Source of the DNA: Actinomadura citrea
GTDB lineage: Bacteria; Actinomycetota; Actinomycetes; Streptosporangiales; Streptosporangiaceae
NCBI RefSeq assembly: GCF_013409045.1
Contig: NZ_JACCBT010000001.1
Coordinates: forward strand, 5,890,001-5,954,000
Direction of reading: 5' to 3'
DNA: 64,000 nt
Shown: positions 63,396 to 64,000 of the stretch, in pieces
Numbering within the stretch: the first letter of the stretch is position 1
Layout of the letters: every line of letters begins with the position of its first letter
The notes under the pieces: model-generated
Told to the model about the DNA's origin: nothing
Seen by the model: the letters and a program-made list of their open reading frames with translations, nothing else
The model's database searches: none
Program-made: the position numbers and the translations under genes

Positions 63396-64000
63396 GAATC
63401 CCCTCCCGTGTCCGCGTTCCGTCGAGGGCGGCCGGGCGACCACACCGGATGATCTTCAATTCCGGACGGAGGACGTCTTCCGCCGCCATGCGGCCCGCGC
63501 TGCAATCCTCCATGAGCTTCGCCACTCGTGACGAGAGGTATTGGCCGCGCGGCCGGAAAAGGCCATTCGCGTGCCGTCAGGGGAGGAGATCATTCTGGAG
63601 CGGGCGCCGGCGCCACGGAAGAGGTGGGCAGCGACCCCGCCTTGAGCTCGGGAGTCCGACACCGCGCCAGGCCACGGTCGTGTCTTGATCACGAACCCAC
63701 GGTCGCTGCCCGAGGGGGGCGGCCCGACACAGGCAGGCTTCGCACATCCGAAATCGCACACGTGCGAGCTTCGGATGCCAAACGCGCGGGCAGGCGAGGT
63801 TTGGTCACTCGACTTTCGAACCAACGCCATTCTGGCCAAATCGGCAGGCCATTCATGATCAATGATGGCAAGGCGATCGGAGTGCGTGATAAAAACTGTG
63901 CACAGCCGACCCGGCGATGGAAGCGCATCCGAATGAGCGGCGGCAGGGACGCCGTTCCGCCTGGCCGGGCCACTGCTTTCCAGTGCGGCTCCGCAGGGAC
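63396..64000. other. 605-base right edge with no defendable gene
   Basis: GC content drops toward the right. On the minus strand a short frame (about 63388-63525, starting GTG) would encode VAKLMEDCSAGRMAAEDVLR and ends with a stop overlapping the trypco2 start by eight bases. It reads like protein but has no family and no good start, so it may be a relic of a third component. No promoter, tRNA or transposase is visible. Confidence 0.35.

Noticed and set aside
63456..63839. A 127-codon minus-strand frame at the right edge
   Set aside because: It has mixed composition, no ribosome site and no domain, and it conflicts with the more protein-like short frame beside it.

Overview
The window is very GC-rich, with G/C in most third codon positions, many GTG and TTG starts, four-base ATGA/GTGA gene overlaps, F420-dependent PPOX proteins, an ECF sigma/anti-sigma pair, LacI, TetR, LuxR (LAL) and GAF regulators and an MpaB-type oxygenase. 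This points to a soil actinomycete, probably of the Streptosporangiales/Thermomonosporaceae type (Actinomadura-like). That placement is inferred from style, not from a marker gene.

Bases 1-27254 form one large L-rhamnose locus. On the minus strand, reading leftward from a shared control region near 21.5-21.76 kb, come the ABC importer rhaT-rhaP-rhaQ-rhaS, the mutarotase rhaM, the isomerase rhaI, a fused rhamnulose-1-phosphate aldolase/lactaldehyde dehydrogenase (rhaEW), a 48-codon small ORF, a fucose/arabinose-isomerase-family enzyme, and four secreted alpha-L-rhamnosidases (three GH78, one GH106; the last GH78 runs off the left edge). On the plus strand, a LacI-family regulator is translationally coupled to lutA-lutB-lutC, followed by a threefold 54-bp repeat and rhaB. 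Together these genes can release rhamnose from glycans, import it, split it to DHAP and L-lactaldehyde, oxidise the latter to L-lactate and carry it on to pyruvate.

Bases 27.5-34.2 kb hold a LAL-type LuxR regulator and a pair made of a Cys-nucleophile alpha/beta hydrolase and a cholesterol-oxidase-like GMC flavoprotein, closed by strong terminators. Bases 34.2-39.8 kb carry small stress and regulatory genes: SRPBCC, CGNR zinc finger, methyltransferase, PPOX, a cyclase-like protein, and an ECF sigma factor with its anti-sigma factor. Bases 39.8-42.4 kb are a TetR-controlled DrrAB-like ABC exporter, followed by hrpB helicase (42.4-44.9 kb), a NERD-like membrane protein, two small membrane proteins, a histidine phosphatase and a GAF-type regulator with a small cysteine protein.

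Bases 49.7-60.3 kb contain a coiled-coil protein, threonine aldolase, a lipid-transfer thiolase, an MpaB-like oxygenase, a flippase-like membrane protein, a TetR/amidohydrolase pair, a chloramphenicol-type MFS pump with an apparent leader-peptide attenuator, a secreted SGNH hydrolase, a PGPGW membrane protein, a Nudix hydrolase and a second PPOX protein.

The right end (60452-63395, minus) is a two-gene NTP-dependent conflict-type system: a trypco2 protein one base upstream of a trypsin-NB-ARC-TPR protein. The last 600 bases hold no gene I can defend.
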